A DNA stretch of 64,000 nt from Buttiauxella noackiae ATCC 51607. GTDB lineage: Bacteria > Pseudomonadota > Gammaproteobacteria > Enterobacterales > Enterobacteriaceae. Shown one piece after another: positions 9,112-19,893 of this stretch. The notes under the pieces were generated by a model. It was not told where the DNA came from and did not search any database. It saw nothing but the letters and a program-made list of their open reading frames with translations. A program made the position numbers and the translations under genes. Position 1 is the first letter of the stretch, and each line of letters starts with the position of its first letter. The stretch is from NCBI RefSeq assembly GCF_001654865.1, contig NZ_LXEO01000047.1, positions 1 through 64,000 of the forward strand. The letters are read 5' to 3'.

Positions 9112-10128
9112 ATGACGACCTTACGACTGCTTATTTCTGACTCTTACGATCCCTGGTTCAACCTGGCCGTAGAAGAGTGTATTTTCCGCCAAATGCCCGC
9201 AACTCAGCGCGTGCTCTTTTTATGGCGTAACGCAGATACCGTCGTAATTGGGCGGGCGCAAAACCCGTGGAAAGAGTGCAACACCCGCCGCATGGAAGAA
9301 GATAACGTGCGCCTGGCAAGACGCAGCAGTGGCGGCGGCGCTGTTTTCCACGATTTGGGGAATACCTGTTTCACGTTTATGGCCGGGAAGCCGGAATACG
9401 ACAAAAGCGTATCTACCGCTATTGTCGTTAATGCACTCAATTCACTGGGAATTAGCGCAACTGCTTCCGGGCGCAACGATCTGGAAGTTGCCACTGCTGA
9501 AGGGCCACGCAAAGTTTCAGGATCTGCATATAAAGAAACCATGGATCGTGGTTTCCACCATGGCACACTGCTGCTCAACGCCGATTTAAGCCGTCTGGCT
9601 AACTACCTGAATCCAGATGAGAAAAAACTTAAAGCCAAAGGAATAACGTCTGTGCGTGGACGCGTTGCAAACCTCAGCGATCTGTTACCAGGCTTAACCC
9701 ATGAGCAAATTTGCGATGCGGTGCGCGAATCATTCTTTGCTTATTACGGCGAACGCGTTGAAGCGGAACATATCTCGCCTGACGCCCTGCCCGACCTACC
9801 CGGATTTGCGGAAACCTTTGCCCGCCAAAGCAGCTGGGAATGGAATTTCGGCCAGGCTCCAGCGTTCAGCCATTTGCTGGATCAGCGTTTTACATGGGGC
9901 GGCATTGAGCTGCATTTCGATGTTGAGAAAGGGCATATCACCCGCACACAAATTTTTACCGATAGCCTGAACCCTGCGCCTTTAGAAGCTCTGGCGGCAC
10001 GTTTACAGGGATGCCTGTATCGTAGCGATATGTTGCACCAACAGTGCGAAACTCTGATTGCCGATTTCCCGGAACAAGAAGCCGAATTACGCGAGTTGAG
10101 CGCGTGGATTGCGCAGACAGTGCGCTAA
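9112..10128 (+). CDS. lplA: Lipoate-protein ligase A
   Basis: LplA activates free lipoate with ATP and attaches it to E2 subunits of 2-oxoacid dehydrogenases and to the glycine-cleavage H protein. The 338 residues equal the E. coli length. Visible signatures are the lipoate-binding loop [15 protein letters not shown] (about residues 70-84) and the region [11 protein letters not shown] containing the catalytic lysine, plus the C-terminal accessory domain. It starts at ATG 9112 after AAGAAAGGAT. It lies downstream of smp as in E. coli. Confidence 0.97.
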   Translation: MTTLRLLISDSYDPWFNLAVEECIFRQMPATQRVLFLWRNADTVVIGRAQNPWKECNTRRMEEDNVRLARRSSGGGAVFHDLGNTCFTFMAGKPEYDKSVSTAIVVNALNSLGISATASGRNDLEVATAEGPRKVSGSAYKETMDRGFHHGTLLLNADLSRLANYLNPDEKKLKAKGITSVRGRVANLSDLLPGLTHEQICDAVRESFFAYYGERVEAEHISPDALPDLPGFAETFARQSSWEWNFGQAPAFSHLLDQRFTWGGIELHFDVEKGHITRTQIFTDSLNPAPLEALAARLQGCLYRSDMLHQQCETLIADFPEQEAELRELSAWIAQTVR

Positions 10129-10558
10129 GCGAGCCGCTTAACGTTTGCCTCAACGGTATCAAGTTGTAATGCCCTCTCCCTGCATAGCCCGAGAAACGCC
10201 GGGCTAATCTCCTGATTCAGGCCTGCCCTGCATCATCTAATTTGCCAGAACGGAAACTGTCTAATCTGACGCACCGGTCTGATCAGAGACTTTTGAGTTG
10301 CTCTGGCCTCTCCCGCTTTGATGACATCACTTTCAGTGTTTACCGGCCGTGAAAACCTCACCTGGCTGACACCCAAACGCTGCCGCAATGAGTTTGTAGC
10401 CCGTGTAGTAGTAAATCCGTCAGAGCGCTCATGTGAATAGATTTATGAATAGATCTGTCGCGCTATGCATTTGAAAGGTAAAAGAAGTGAGGAATGAAAG
10501 AGAGAAACTGAATAGATACTATGAAAAATAAAAGGGTGCCGAAGCACCCTTTAAAATC
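10129..10558. other. Gene-free interval between lplA and deoD
   Basis: No convincing reading frame is present in these 430 bp. The stretch holds a GC hairpin at 10185-10206 (TAGCCCG / CGGGCTA, no following T-run) and, at its right edge, the deoD terminator. In E. coli K-12 this position holds yjjJ (hipH, a HipA-like kinase gene); only spacer remains here. Confidence 0.7.
10521..10552 (-). terminator. Intrinsic terminator of the deo operon
   Basis: On the minus strand, AAAGGGTGC and GCACCCTTT pair around a TTCG tetraloop (10531-10552) and are followed by TTATTTTTCAT. It begins 6 bp after the deoD stop codon and ends the deoCABD transcript. Confidence 0.9.
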
Positions 10559-11278
10559 TTACTCTTTGTCGCCCAGTAACACAGATTCAAGAGCAATCTT
10601 GATCATGTCGTTAAAGGTCGTCTGGCGCTCTTCGGCAGTTGTCTGCTCGTGGGTACGGATATGGTCAGATACAGTACAGATAGTCAGTGCTTTAGCACCG
10701 AACTCTGCTGCCACGCCGTAGATCCCGGCCGCTTCCATTTCCACGCCCAGGATGCCGTATTTTTCCATTACGTCAAACATGGTTGGGTCTGGCGTGTAGA
10801 ACAGGTCTGCGGAGAAGATGTTGCCTACGCGAGCGTCTACGCCCAGCGCTTTAGCTGCATCAACGGCATTGCGAACCATATCGAAGTCAGCGATTGCTGC
10901 AAAGTCGTGGTCTTTGAAACGCAGACGGTTCACTTTAGAGTCGGTGCAAGCACCCATGCCAATAACCACATCACGCAGCTTCACATCAGCACGTACCGCG
11001 CCGCACGAACCCACACGAATGATTTTCTTCACGCCGAAATCAGTGATCAGCTCTTTGGTGTAGATGGAGCAGGACGGGATACCCATACCATGACCCATTA
11101 CGGAGATTTTGCGGCCCTTGTAAGTACCGGTGAAGCCCAACATGCCACGCACGTTGTTCACTTCACGAACATCTTCGAGGAAAGTTTCTGCAATATGCTT
11201 TGCACGCAGCGGGTCGCCAGGCATCAGTACTACGTCTGCGAAATCACCCATTTCTGCATTAATATGAGGCGTTGCCAT
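10559..11278 (-). CDS. deoD: Purine nucleoside phosphorylase DeoD
   Basis: DeoD reversibly phosphorolyses purine (deoxy)ribonucleosides to base and (deoxy)ribose-1-phosphate. The 239 residues equal E. coli DeoD; it starts [20 protein letters not shown] and shows the GSCGA phosphate-binding region, the [11 protein letters not shown] segment and the catalytic SDHIRT loop. It is the last gene of deoC-deoA-deoB-deoD; 59 bp separate it from deoB and the start follows AAAAGGAAT. The hexameric enzyme is cytoplasmic. Confidence 0.97.
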   Translation of the reverse strand: MATPHINAEMGDFADVVLMPGDPLRAKHIAETFLEDVREVNNVRGMLGFTGTYKGRKISVMGHGMGIPSCSIYTKELITDFGVKKIIRVGSCGAVRADVKLRDVVIGMGACTDSKVNRLRFKDHDFAAIADFDMVRNAVDAAKALGVDARVGNIFSADLFYTPDPTMFDVMEKYGILGVEMEAAGIYGVAAEFGAKALTICTVSDHIRTHEQTTAEERQTTFNDMIKIALESVLLGDKE

Positions 11279-11337
11279 CTTTATTATTCCTTTTGTAAGA
11301 GGTTCAGTGCGGGCGGCAATTCAACCGCCCGACAAAA

Positions 11338-12603
<1,266 letters not shown>

Positions 12604-12634
12604 TCAAAAAGTGATCAGATCAGTATGCCAGCAA

Positions 12635-13954
12635 TTAGCTAATACGGCGATACACTTCTGGCGTTTGTGCTGGTGCGGTCTCGTTAACTTTAATTGCCGC
12701 TTTAACAGCACGGGCCGCTTCCTGCCATTGGGCTTCACTTGCCGCATGAATCACTGCCAACGGACGTGTGGTATCCACACTGTCGCCCAGACGAGCCATG
12801 TCGGTAAAACCAACGCTGTAGTCGATGGTGTCAGATGCCTGACGACGGCCACCGCCCATGGAAACGACAGCCATACCTAATGCACGAGTGTCCATCTGGT
12901 TTACGAAACCAGCACGGTCTGCGAATACCGGCTTGCTCAGAACTGCAGTTGGTAGGTATTTCGCGTAGTTTTCGACGAAATCTGCCGGGCCTTTCTGAGC
13001 TGCAACCATACGGCCAAAGACTTCTGCCGCTTTACCGTTATCCAGCACTGCTTGCAGTTTTGAACGCGCTTCGGCGTCGTCTTTCGCAAGGTTGCCGGAA
13101 AGTAACATTTCCACGCACAGCGCCATGGTCACTTCATGCAGACGCGGATTAACATGTTCGCCCGTCAGGAATTGTACCGCTTCACGAACTTCAACAGCAT
13201 TACCCGCGCTGGATGCCAGCACCTGGTTCATATCAGTCAGCAGTGCCGTGGTTTTAACACCCGCGCCGTTTGCCACGCCAACAATCGCTTCGGCGAGTAA
13301 TTCAGAAAGCTCATAGGTCGGCATAAATGCGCCACTGCCCACTTTCACGTCCATCACCAGCGCATCCAGGCCTTCGGCCAGTTTCTTCGCAAGAATCGAC
13401 GCGGTAATCAGCGGGATGGAGTCTACGGTCGCGGTAATGTCACGCGTCGCGTAGAAACGTTTGTCAGCCGGAGCAAGCGAGTTAGTCTGGCCGATAATTG
13501 CCACACCGACATTTTTGATGATGTCGCGGAAACGGTTATCGTCCGGGAAAATATCAAAGCCTGGGATCGCTTCGAGTTTATCGAGCGTACCGCCAGTGTG
13601 GCCTAAACCGCGGCCAGAAATCATTGGGATATAACCACCACATGCCGCCACCATTGGGCCAAGCATTAAGGATGTCACATCACCCACGCCACCCGTGGAA
13701 TGTTTATCAACAATTGGGCCGTTCAGGTTAAGGCTCTTCCAGTCCAGTACGGTTCCTGAATCTCGCATCGCCATGGTCAGTGATACGCGTTCAGGCATAG
13801 TCATGTCGTGGAAGAAGATAGTCATTGCCAGCGCGGCAATCTGCCCTTCGGAGATGGTGTTATCTCGAATACCATTAATGAAGAAACGAATCTCCTCATC
13901 ACTTAGAGCATGACCATCACGTTTTTTACGAATAATTTCTTGAGCGAGGAACAA
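12635..13954 (-). CDS. deoA: Thymidine phosphorylase DeoA
   Basis: DeoA phosphorolyses thymidine and deoxyuridine to base and deoxyribose-1-phosphate. The 439 residues match E. coli (440). The signature [12 protein letters not shown] and the phosphate-binding [11 protein letters not shown] are present. The start codon is TTG (13952-13954) preceded by AGGGGG, as in the E. coli gene, so translation initiation is probably tuned down. It is separated from deoC by 181 bp that contain a GC hairpin and an ERIC element. Confidence 0.96.
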
Positions 13955-13983
13955 GGTAACCCCCTGAGCACATCAGGTGAAAT

Positions 13984-14002
13984 GCGGCGGGGAAACCGCC
14001 GC
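13984..14002. other. GC-rich hairpin in the deoC-deoA spacer
   Basis: GCGGCGG and CCGCCGC form a 7-bp perfect stem around GGAAA, without a T-run. It sits 30 bp upstream of the deoA start within the operon message and could protect the upstream deoC part from 3' decay; that role is inferred. Confidence 0.6.
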
Positions 14003-14010
14003 GAATAAAC

Positions 14011-14136
14011 ATTACTCTAAATAATTCGAGTTGCAGGTAGGTGGCAAGGGAACGACGCCCAGGAGCTTACACGAGTAAGTGACTGGGGTGAGAGCACACA
14101 GCCAACGCACCTGCAGCTTGAAGTATGACGAGTAAT
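14011..14136. repeat. ERIC element 2, inside the deo operon
   Basis: The 126-bp palindromic unit is bounded by ATTACTC and GAGTAAT and contains TTCGAGTTGCAGGTAGGTGG, CCCAGGAGCTTACACGAGTA, AGTGACTGGGGTGAG and CACCTGCAGCTTGAAG, a near-consensus ERIC. Its right end shares one base with the deoC stop codon, so it forms nearly the whole intercistronic segment between deoC and deoA. Confidence 0.95.
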
Positions 14137-14915
14137 TAGTAGCTGCTTGCGCTTTTACCGTCGCCATGGCCCAGAGCTTTTAACAAGCTTGCGAGCAGGC
14201 TGGAAGCGCCAAAGCGGTAGTGACGGGAATCAGCCCAGTCAGCACCAAACAGATCATCAGCAATTGACAGGAACAGCGCTGCATCTTCTGCAGTACGCAC
14301 GCCACCCGCTGGTTTGAAACCAACAGTTTTTTCAACGCCCATATCACGAATAACTTCCATCATGATGCGTGCGCTTTCAGGTGTTGCGTTGACTGGCACT
14401 TTACCAGTAGAGGTTTTGATGAAATCAGCGCCTGCTTTGATGGAAATTTTAGAAGCTTTACGAATCAGTGCTTCTTCTTTCAGCTCGCCGGTTTCGATGA
14501 TGACTTTCAGCAAAACGTTAGCCGCAGCACAGGCTTCTTTACAGGCTTTCACCAGTTCGAAACCAACTTGTTCGTTACCGGCGATAAGCGCGCGGTATGG
14601 GAACACCACATCAACCTCGTCTGCGCCATAGGCAATAGCAGCACGAGTTTCAGCCAGTGCGATTTCGATGTCATCGTTGCCGTGTGGGAAGTTGGTCACT
14701 GTAGCGATGCGAATATCAGGAGTGCCCTGAGCATTCAGAGTTTTACGCGCGATTGGGATGAAACGCGGGTAGATACAAATAGCTGCAGTATTGCCCACTG
14801 AAGTTTTTGCCTGATGACAAAGTGCGATCACTTTTTCGTTCGTGTCATCGTCATTCAGGGTCGTCAGGTCCATCAGTTTCAGAGCGCGCAGGCTGCTTGC
14901 AGTTAAATCGGTCAT
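14136..14915 (-). CDS. deoC: Deoxyribose-phosphate aldolase DeoC
   Basis: DeoC cleaves 2-deoxyribose-5-phosphate to acetaldehyde and glyceraldehyde-3-phosphate, the exit of deoxynucleoside catabolism. With the start at ATG 14915 (TTGGAGAATGTT before it) the product has 259 residues, the E. coli length, and the two are almost identical. The Schiff-base Lys lies in [10 protein letters not shown] and the phosphate loop in [11 protein letters not shown] longer frame reaching 14972 runs through the operator and is not used. It is first in deoCABD, with DeoR-type palindromes and a CRP site upstream. Confidence 0.97.
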   Translation of the reverse strand: MTDLTASSLRALKLMDLTTLNDDDTNEKVIALCHQAKTSVGNTAAICIYPRFIPIARKTLNAQGTPDIRIATVTNFPHGNDDIEIALAETRAAIAYGADEVDVVFPYRALIAGNEQVGFELVKACKEACAAANVLLKVIIETGELKEEALIRKASKISIKAGADFIKTSTGKVPVNATPESARIMMEVIRDMGVEKTVGFKPAGGVRTAEDAALFLSIADDLFGADWADSRHYRFGASSLLASLLKALGHGDGKSASSY

Positions 14916-14951
14916 AACATTCTCCAACAAAAGATATAGAATCAGTTGCGA

Positions 14952-14967
14952 TGTTATAATTATAACA
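14952..14967. promoter_or_regulatory. DeoR-type operator, proximal
   Basis: TGTTATAATTATAACA is a perfect 16-bp palindrome that differs from the E. coli DeoR operator TGTTAGAATTCTAACA at two symmetric positions. It lies 37 bp upstream of the deoC start. Confidence 0.85.
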
Positions 14968-14986
14968 TTCACAACCCTGATGGTTT

Positions 14987-15002
14987 TGTGTATAGCTTCA
15001 CA
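14987..15002. promoter_or_regulatory. CRP site of the deoC promoter region
   Basis: TGTGTATAGCTTCACA matches the CRP consensus TGTGA-N6-TCACA at 9 of 10 conserved bases. It lies between the two DeoR-type palindromes, as expected for a cAMP-activated deo promoter. CytR involvement is plausible but its sites cannot be seen by eye; a CRP half-site TGTGATTTAACA follows at about 15037. Confidence 0.8.
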
Positions 15003-15083
15003 AAAGCCACGGTGAAATTACATAATTTGTACAGTATATGTGATTTAACAAGGAGTGATAACGGAAAAGTCGCCATCAGAAAT

Positions 15084-15113
15084 AAAAAATGGCCGGCGCA
15101 AGCGCCAGCCATT
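15084..15113 (-). terminator. Intrinsic terminator after the nucleoside transporter gene
   Basis: On the minus strand AATGGCTGGCGC and GCGCCGGCCATT pair (15088-15113) and are followed by TTTTTATTT. It separates the transporter transcript from the deoC promoter region, so deoCABD has its own promoter. Confidence 0.85.
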
Positions 15114-15126
15114 GATTTTACAGGGG

Positions 15127-15142
15127 TGTTATAATTTTAACA
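15127..15142. promoter_or_regulatory. DeoR-type operator, distal
   Basis: TGTTATAATTTTAACA is nearly identical to the proximal palindrome (one base different) and starts 175 bp upstream of it, just after the transporter stop codon. Paired sites suggest DNA looping by DeoR as in E. coli. Confidence 0.8.
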
Positions 15143-15151
15143 TCGCCTTTT

Positions 15152-16429
15152 TTATAATGACAGGAAGACCCCGGCAATTGTGGCACTCATCAGGTTTGAC
15201 AATGTACCTGCTGCTACAGCCTTCAGACCTAACTGTGCAATGTCATGACGACGGTTTGGAGCCATGCTTCCAAGCCCACCAATCAAAATAGCGATAGAAG
15301 AAAGGTTAGCAAAGCCACACAGAGCGAAGGAGATAATTGCTTTGGTGTGGGAGGAGAGAACCTGCAAGCCTGCTGCCGCTACAGTCGCGTCATCTTTCAG
15401 GTATTCCCCGAAGTTCAGGTACGCAACAAATTCGTTGATGATCAACTTCTGACCGATGAATGAACCTGCAACGTTCGCTTCACTCCACGGCACACCAATA
15501 ATCCATGCCAGCGGTGAGAACACCCAGCCCAGAATCAGTTCCATAGACAGTTGCGGATAGTTGAACCAACCACCAATGCCAGAGAGCATGCCGTTAAGCA
15601 ACGCAATCAACGCAACAAACGCCAGCAGCATTGCGCCTACGTTCAGAGCCAGTTGCATACCAGAAGCTGCACCTGATGCCGCCGCATCCAGCACGTTTGC
15701 CGGGCGGTCTGGATCATTTTTCAAAGATTCCAGTTCAGGTGAGTCGTTTGGCGTTTCAGTCTCAGGCAAGATAATTTTGGCGAACAGCAACCCACCTGGG
15801 GCTGCCATGAATGAAGCGGCAATCAGGTATTCTAGTGGCACGCCCATTTGCGCGTAACCTGCCAGCACTGAACCTGCAACAGAAGCCAAACCACCACACA
15901 TTACAGCGAACAGTTCTGAACGCGTCATAGTGGCGATATAAGGACGAACAACCAGCGGAGCTTCAGTCTGACCAACAAAGATGTTTGCTGTTGCAGAAAG
16001 AGATTCTGTACGAGAGGTTTTAAGAACCTTACGCAGGCCACCGCCAAGAATACGAATAACTAGCTGCATAATGCCAAGGTAATACAGCACAGCAATCAGT
16101 GAGGAGAAGAAGACAATAATTGGCAGAACGCGCAGTGCGAAAATAAAGCCACCGCCGCCAAAGACTTCGAACATTTTGTCTGAAACTAAGCCACCGAACA
16201 GGAAGGAAATACCCGCATTACCGTAACCAATTACGTTAGCGACCCCTTCGGACATAGCGAGCAGAACCTGGCGACCGACCGGAACATACAGGATTAGCGC
16301 CCCGATACCGACCTGAATAATCCATGCACCTAATACAGTGCGCAGATTAATTGCTTTGCGATTACTGGAAAGTAAAACGGCGATCAGCAGCAGAACGATC
16401 ATGCCGATCAATCCCATGAGTAGTTGCAT
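15152..16429 (-). CDS. Concentrative nucleoside transporter (CNT/NupC family)
   Basis: The 425-residue, strongly hydrophobic protein is an ion-coupled nucleoside importer of the inner membrane. It carries the CNT substrate motifs [12 protein letters not shown] (nucleobase contact), NEFVAYLNF and [13 protein letters not shown] (ribose contacts Glu, Asn, Ser as known from the Vibrio cholerae CNT), and ends with [10 protein letters not shown]. It resembles the Vibrio protein more than E. coli NupC in these motifs; I do not assign a symbol. The position directly upstream of deoCABD, where E. coli has yjjI-yjjW, makes uptake of deoxynucleosides for the deo enzymes the likely job. Confidence 0.9.
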   Translation of the reverse strand: MQLLMGLIGMIVLLLIAVLLSSNRKAINLRTVLGAWIIQVGIGALILYVPVGRQVLLAMSEGVANVIGYGNAGISFLFGGLVSDKMFEVFGGGGFIFALRVLPIIVFFSSLIAVLYYLGIMQLVIRILGGGLRKVLKTSRTESLSATANIFVGQTEAPLVVRPYIATMTRSELFAVMCGGLASVAGSVLAGYAQMGVPLEYLIAASFMAAPGGLLFAKIILPETETPNDSPELESLKNDPDRPANVLDAAASGAASGMQLALNVGAMLLAFVALIALLNGMLSGIGGWFNYPQLSMELILGWVFSPLAWIIGVPWSEANVAGSFIGQKLIINEFVAYLNFGEYLKDDATVAAAGLQVLSSHTKAIISFALCGFANLSSIAILIGGLGSMAPNRRHDIAQLGLKAVAAGTLSNLMSATIAGVFLSL

Positions 16430-16568
16430 ACAGAATCCCTGTGTATTGAATGAAAAAGGAAAGCGGGCTAAAAAACCTCAGCGAGGCGGGATTATAACGG
16501 CAGGGAGGCCAGCAAATGGAATGGCAATCACGTATTTATAGACATTCACAGAAACGTTTGTCTTATTA

Positions 16569-16584
16569 AGTGAGCTAAGTCACA
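16569..16584. promoter_or_regulatory. CRP site upstream of the nucleoside transporter
   Basis: AGTGAGCTAAGTCACA matches TGTGA-N6-TCACA at 9 of 10 conserved positions. It is 140-155 bp upstream of the transporter start, in the interval between it and yjjV, and suggests cAMP-CRP activation. Confidence 0.7.
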
Positions 16585-16596
16585 TTTTGTTACTTA

Positions 16597-17376
16597 CTAT
16601 TTCATTGCAAATAATTCATTACAGTTACTAATAATCACATTCGCGATAACTTCAGGAGGTTCTGAACGCAGTGTAGAAAGTGTCTGAAAAACATCAACAA
16701 TGCGTTCCGGGCGATTCGGCTGTCCCTGCCAGCCGTTAAGCGGCATATCAGGAGCATCCGTTTCCAGAACCAGCGCGCTAAGGGGTAAGCGCGCCATAAC
16801 ATCGCGCGTTTTGTTGGCGCGTGGATAAGTAATCGTTCCACCCACACCAATTTTGTAACCCAGCGCCACAAAACGCTCGGCCTGTTGCAGGCTCCCCGAG
16901 AAGCCATGTACCACACCAGTGCGCGGTAAATTATGACGCTTCAAATGCGCTGCAAGTTTGTCGTGCGTGCGGCGTGAATGGAGAATGACTGGTAAATCAT
17001 AACATTTTGCCAGTTTTAGCTGCGCATCCAGCATCACTTCTTGTTTATCAAAAAGCGGATTTTCCATATAAAGATCGAGCCCTATCTCACCGATAGCCAC
17101 TAATTTTTCAGGCCGCTGTTTCAGGTGATGCTCGAGCAGCGCCAAAGACGCATCCTGATGCTTGTGAATCACTATCGGATGTAAACCCAGCGCGGCATAC
17201 AACGCAGGGTAGTTGTCTGCCAGCGCCAGAACGGTACTAAATCGGTCTGCTTCGATGGCCGGAACAATGATTTTTGTTACGCCCGCTTGCGCCGCGAGGG
17301 CAATGCTGTTGGTTTCATCATCGCTAAACGGCGGAAAGTCGAAGTGACAGTGGGTATCGTAAAACGTCATCGTCAC
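16597..17376 (-). CDS. yjjV: TatD-family metal-dependent hydrolase YjjV
   Basis: The 259-residue product matches E. coli YjjV. TatD-family proteins are TIM-barrel metallohydrolases, several with DNase activity. The metal ligands DTHCHFD (N-terminus), the GEIGLD Glu, HSRRTHDK, VVHGFSG and the terminal LETDAPDMPL are all present. Translation may start at GTG 17376, which overlaps the yjjU stop by 4 bp, or at ATG 17370; neither has a strong Shine-Dalgarno, consistent with coupling to yjjU. Confidence 0.93.
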   Translation of the reverse strand: MTMTFYDTHCHFDFPPFSDDETNSIALAAQAGVTKIIVPAIEADRFSTVLALADNYPALYAALGLHPIVIHKHQDASLALLEHHLKQRPEKLVAIGEIGLDLYMENPLFDKQEVMLDAQLKLAKCYDLPVILHSRRTHDKLAAHLKRHNLPRTGVVHGFSGSLQQAERFVALGYKIGVGGTITYPRANKTRDVMARLPLSALVLETDAPDMPLNGWQGQPNRPERIVDVFQTLSTLRSEPPEVIANVIISNCNELFAMK

Positions 17377-18425
17377 GCCGTATCTTCGCTATTGAAAGTG
17401 GAGTCGTTAGCTTCTGGTGTTTCAATCACCGCTTTAGACAATGGCTCAGTGACCACGGTCTGCGGAACGACAATACGCGGAAGGTGGCGTTTTATTGGTG
17501 GCTTATCCGTGAGCAATTTCCCGACGGTTGCGAGGAAGTAACGCCCGCACAAACGCCCAGTTTTATAGTCGGTATTTAGCGCGGGTAACCGACTACCCAA
17601 TGCAGAGCTCATCAACGGTTTCGGTGGGTAAATCTCGAAGATACGCAGTTTACCTGGCGGCTTTTCAATAAAATTCTGAATCTCGCGGTAGCTGGCTTCA
17701 TGGTGATGCACCAGGTTTAGCAACGGTTGCAGGCTGCTGTCGCCAAGCCAGCGCTCCATGCGTTTAAACCATTCAGGTGTGTAATACATTTGTGAGGGCA
17801 CAGTGCGAATGACGACCAGAGTATCGGCTCCAAGACGAACAGCTTCTCTCACTGGAACCGCATCGCTTATCCCACCATCCTGGTAACCGATGCCGTCTAT
17901 TTCCACCCCGGTACGGTAAAAACCAGGAATCGCGCTTGATGCTTTAAGCAAATTCAGCCAGGTGCCGCTATTTGGGGAAAAATAACCCGGCGTGTAGTCG
18001 TCACTACGACAGGCGCACATATAAAACGCTTTGCCAGATTCAAATAGCTTTTCGGCCGTCGTCATTGAAAGCGGGATTTTGGTGGCAGTGGATTCCACAA
18101 GCCAATCGAGATCAATGAGATGCCCACCACGCACAAAGCGCAGAGGATCAAAAAATTCGCGAGTCGTCGTAAAACGAGTAATCACTCTTCTGGCATAACC
18201 CGGCTGGTGACAAACGTAAGCTGAGAGGTTTTGCGCACCGGCAGAAGTGCCTAAGAAGAGGTCAAACGGGTTGAAATTAGCGCGCATAAATTCGTCCAGC
18301 ACGCCAGCTGTGAATATCCCACGCTGCCCGCCGCCTTCACAAACAATGGCGAGTTTTCCGGGACGAAAAGTTTTGATCGCAAGCGGCGAAATATTGCCGA
18401 GCGTAACGGGTATTCTTTGTCCCAC
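17373..18425 (-). CDS. yjjU: Patatin-like phospholipase family protein YjjU
   Basis: The 350-residue product matches E. coli YjjU (357). Patatin signatures are present: oxyanion loop CEGGGQRGIFTAG, nucleophile elbow GTSAGAQN (Ser) and the catalytic Asp in DGGISDAVPV. It is therefore a probable serine lipase/acyl hydrolase; the substrate is unknown. The start codon is GTG with AAGGAAAG upstream. It overlaps yjjV by 4 bp and forms an operon with it. An ERIC element lies 20 bp upstream of the start. Confidence 0.93.
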   Translation of the reverse strand: MGQRIPVTLGNISPLAIKTFRPGKLAIVCEGGGQRGIFTAGVLDEFMRANFNPFDLFLGTSAGAQNLSAYVCHQPGYARRVITRFTTTREFFDPLRFVRGGHLIDLDWLVESTATKIPLSMTTAEKLFESGKAFYMCACRSDDYTPGYFSPNSGTWLNLLKASSAIPGFYRTGVEIDGIGYQDGGISDAVPVREAVRLGADTLVVIRTVPSQMYYTPEWFKRMERWLGDSSLQPLLNLVHHHEASYREIQNFIEKPPGKLRIFEIYPPKPLMSSALGSRLPALNTDYKTGRLCGRYFLATVGKLLTDKPPIKRHLPRIVVPQTVVTEPLSKAVIETPEANDSTFNSEDTA

Positions 18426-18444
18426 CCTGCTTTCCTTGGTTCTT

Positions 18445-18565
18445 TATCCTTCATTTTAAGTCGCAGGGGCGTTGGCTGCGCTCAATCACCCCAGTCACTG
18501 TCTTCACTAAGCTGTCAGGAATGTTCTCCCTGCCCGCCTGGCTGCAACTCGAAATCTAAAGGATA
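18445..18565. repeat. ERIC element 3, inverted and degenerate
   Basis: The 121-bp unit is bounded by TATCCTT and AAGGATA. Read on the minus strand it gives GAGTTGCAGCC, AGTGACTGGGGTGATTGAGC and GCAGCCAACGCCCCTGC, a diverged ERIC in the opposite orientation to the other two. It lies between yjjU and ytjA. Confidence 0.88.
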
Positions 18566-18594
18566 TTTATTATTGGTTATTTGTTAGCCGATTA

Positions 18595-18629
18595 AAAACG
18601 CGAGAGCCAGTCTAAATAGACTGGCTCTC
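18595..18629 (-). terminator. Intrinsic terminator after ytjA
   Basis: GAGAGCCAGTCTA and TAGACTGGCTCTC form a perfect 13-bp stem (18602-18629); on the minus strand it is followed by GCGTTTTTAAT. It ends the ytjA message. Confidence 0.9.
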
Positions 18630-18665
18630 TGGTCTGTCTCTAAATGTTATAGCACGGAAATATTG

Positions 18666-18827
18666 CTAAGGGCGTTTTCGCCCCATAAACAGACTCACCA
18701 GGAACAGAATAATACCTACCACGAAGACAATTTTTGCTGCACCTGCCGCAGTACCCGCGAGAGTACCAAAACCCAGTGCTGCTGCAATCAACGCAATAAC
18801 CAGAAAAATAATGCCCCAACGAAACAT
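18666..18827 (-). CDS. ytjA: Small membrane protein YtjA (DUF1328)
   Basis: The 53-residue product starts [20 protein letters not shown] and ends [12 protein letters not shown]; it is nearly identical to E. coli YtjA. Two hydrophobic segments (about residues 4-24 and 30-48) joined by a glycine-rich turn suggest a hairpin in the inner membrane. Its function is unknown; the family is often found near stress genes such as osmY. ATG at 18827 follows AAGGAGAAGCTT; a longer frame to 18890 lacks family support. Confidence 0.93.
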   Translation of the reverse strand: MFRWGIIFLVIALIAAALGFGTLAGTAAGAAKIVFVVGIILFLVSLFMGRKRP

Positions 18828-18966
18828 AAGCTTCTCCTTAACCATAATGAACCCGAATCGCTTCTGGATGAGTGCCTGGAACACACTCATTGGCGATATT
18901 GAGTAACGATGTTGCTGACCTACTCCCCCGGCATTACGCCGAAGGAGAAAGTTTCTATATGCCCTG

Positions 18967-19551
18967 TTACTTCACTTTCAGGTCGTTTTTGACGCTTTTC
19001 ACGCCATCAACTGCTTTAGCTATACTCTCGGCTCGAGCAGACTGCGCATTCGATTCCACAGTACCGGATAGCTGTACAACACCTTCAGTGGTTTCCACTT
19101 TCACGTGACGTGAAGGGACAATGTCATCAGCTAAAAGCTTAGCTTTAATTTCGCTAGTGGTGGCAGTATCGCCTGCATAACCGCTGACAGATTTATCAGA
19201 GCCGTTACGCACATGTAGTTTGTCGCTCACGGAAGAAACCCCTTCCACGCCTTTCGCGACCGTGACAGCTTGTTCAGCCTGAGCCTGGCTTTCAACAAAA
19301 CCACTCAACGTCACCACTTTCTTTTCAGTTTTCACTGAAATATCGGTGCTTTTGATAGTGTCGTGATCGACAAGCGCAGCTTTGACTTTTGCCGTGATTG
19401 CGCTGTCATCCATGAAATTACCGACGTCTTTTACAGAGCTATCGATTTTTTCGCCTGCTGTGTCTGCCGCCATTGCACTCCCACCAGCCAATACAGAGCC
19501 AAGAACAACAGCTAACAGAGTTTTAGAAATCTTAGTCGTAGTCGTAGTCAT
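18967..19551 (-). CDS. osmY: Osmotically inducible periplasmic protein OsmY
   Basis: The 194-residue protein has a signal peptide (residues 1-28, cut after SAMA) and two BON domains (about 48-118 and 128-194), a family that binds phospholipid or acts as a chaperone in the periplasm. E. coli OsmY has 201 residues; the difference is a shorter linker after the signal peptide. The upstream sequence shows a sigma-S type -10 element at 19751-19761, in line with stationary-phase and osmotic induction known for osmY. Confidence 0.96.
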   Translation of the reverse strand: MTTTTTKISKTLLAVVLGSVLAGGSAMAADTAGEKIDSSVKDVGNFMDDSAITAKVKAALVDHDTIKSTDISVKTEKKVVTLSGFVESQAQAEQAVTVAKGVEGVSSVSDKLHVRNGSDKSVSGYAGDTATTSEIKAKLLADDIVPSRHVKVETTEGVVQLSGTVESNAQSARAESIAKAVDGVKSVKNDLKVK

Positions 19552-19750
19552 CGATTAATTCCTATTGTTTTGCTCACAATTCGAGCGTAAGCCTTAACGT
19601 AACGGCTTTCCTTAAGAATTGGGCTAATTGTTACAGTCCAAAAGTTTTCAGTTCAGTTTTTAATAGCGCCAGGAAAAATTAGTACGAATGAACTCGCCAG
19701 AAATCTTCATTTACGTGGCATTTTCAACCAACCAATTTGTCACTGGTTTG

Positions 19751-19761
19751 TTAAATATAGA
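19751..19761 (-). promoter_or_regulatory. Sigma-S type -10 element of osmY
   Basis: On the minus strand TCTATATTTAA matches the sigma-S extended -10 consensus KCTAYRCTTAA at 10 of 11 positions. The start of transcription would be near 19743, about 190 nt before the osmY start. The -35 region is not distinctive. Confidence 0.6.
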
Positions 19762-19861
19762 CAACAATCACGGAATTGCATGGCGAAAGTGGATGAACAT
19801 GAAGGAAATGCGGGAAATTAAGAACAATCCGTAAGGGATTAATAAGACGGGAAAAGTAGCA

Positions 19862-19883
19862 GGACGCGACGGCTGCCGCGCCC
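19862..19883 (-). terminator. Probable terminator after prfC
   Basis: On the minus strand GGGCGCGGC pairs with GTCGCGTCC, including G-T pairs, around AGCC, and TGCTACTTTTCC follows. It begins 11 bp after the prfC stop. Confidence 0.5.
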
Positions 19884-19893
19884 TGAGAGACGA

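Larger units (their letters stand above)
19552..19893. other. Gene-free interval between osmY and prfC
   Basis: These 342 bp contain the osmY leader and promoter and the prfC terminator, and no credible reading frame. The long leader (about 190 nt) is similar in kind to the long untranslated leader reported for E. coli osmY. Confidence 0.75.
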
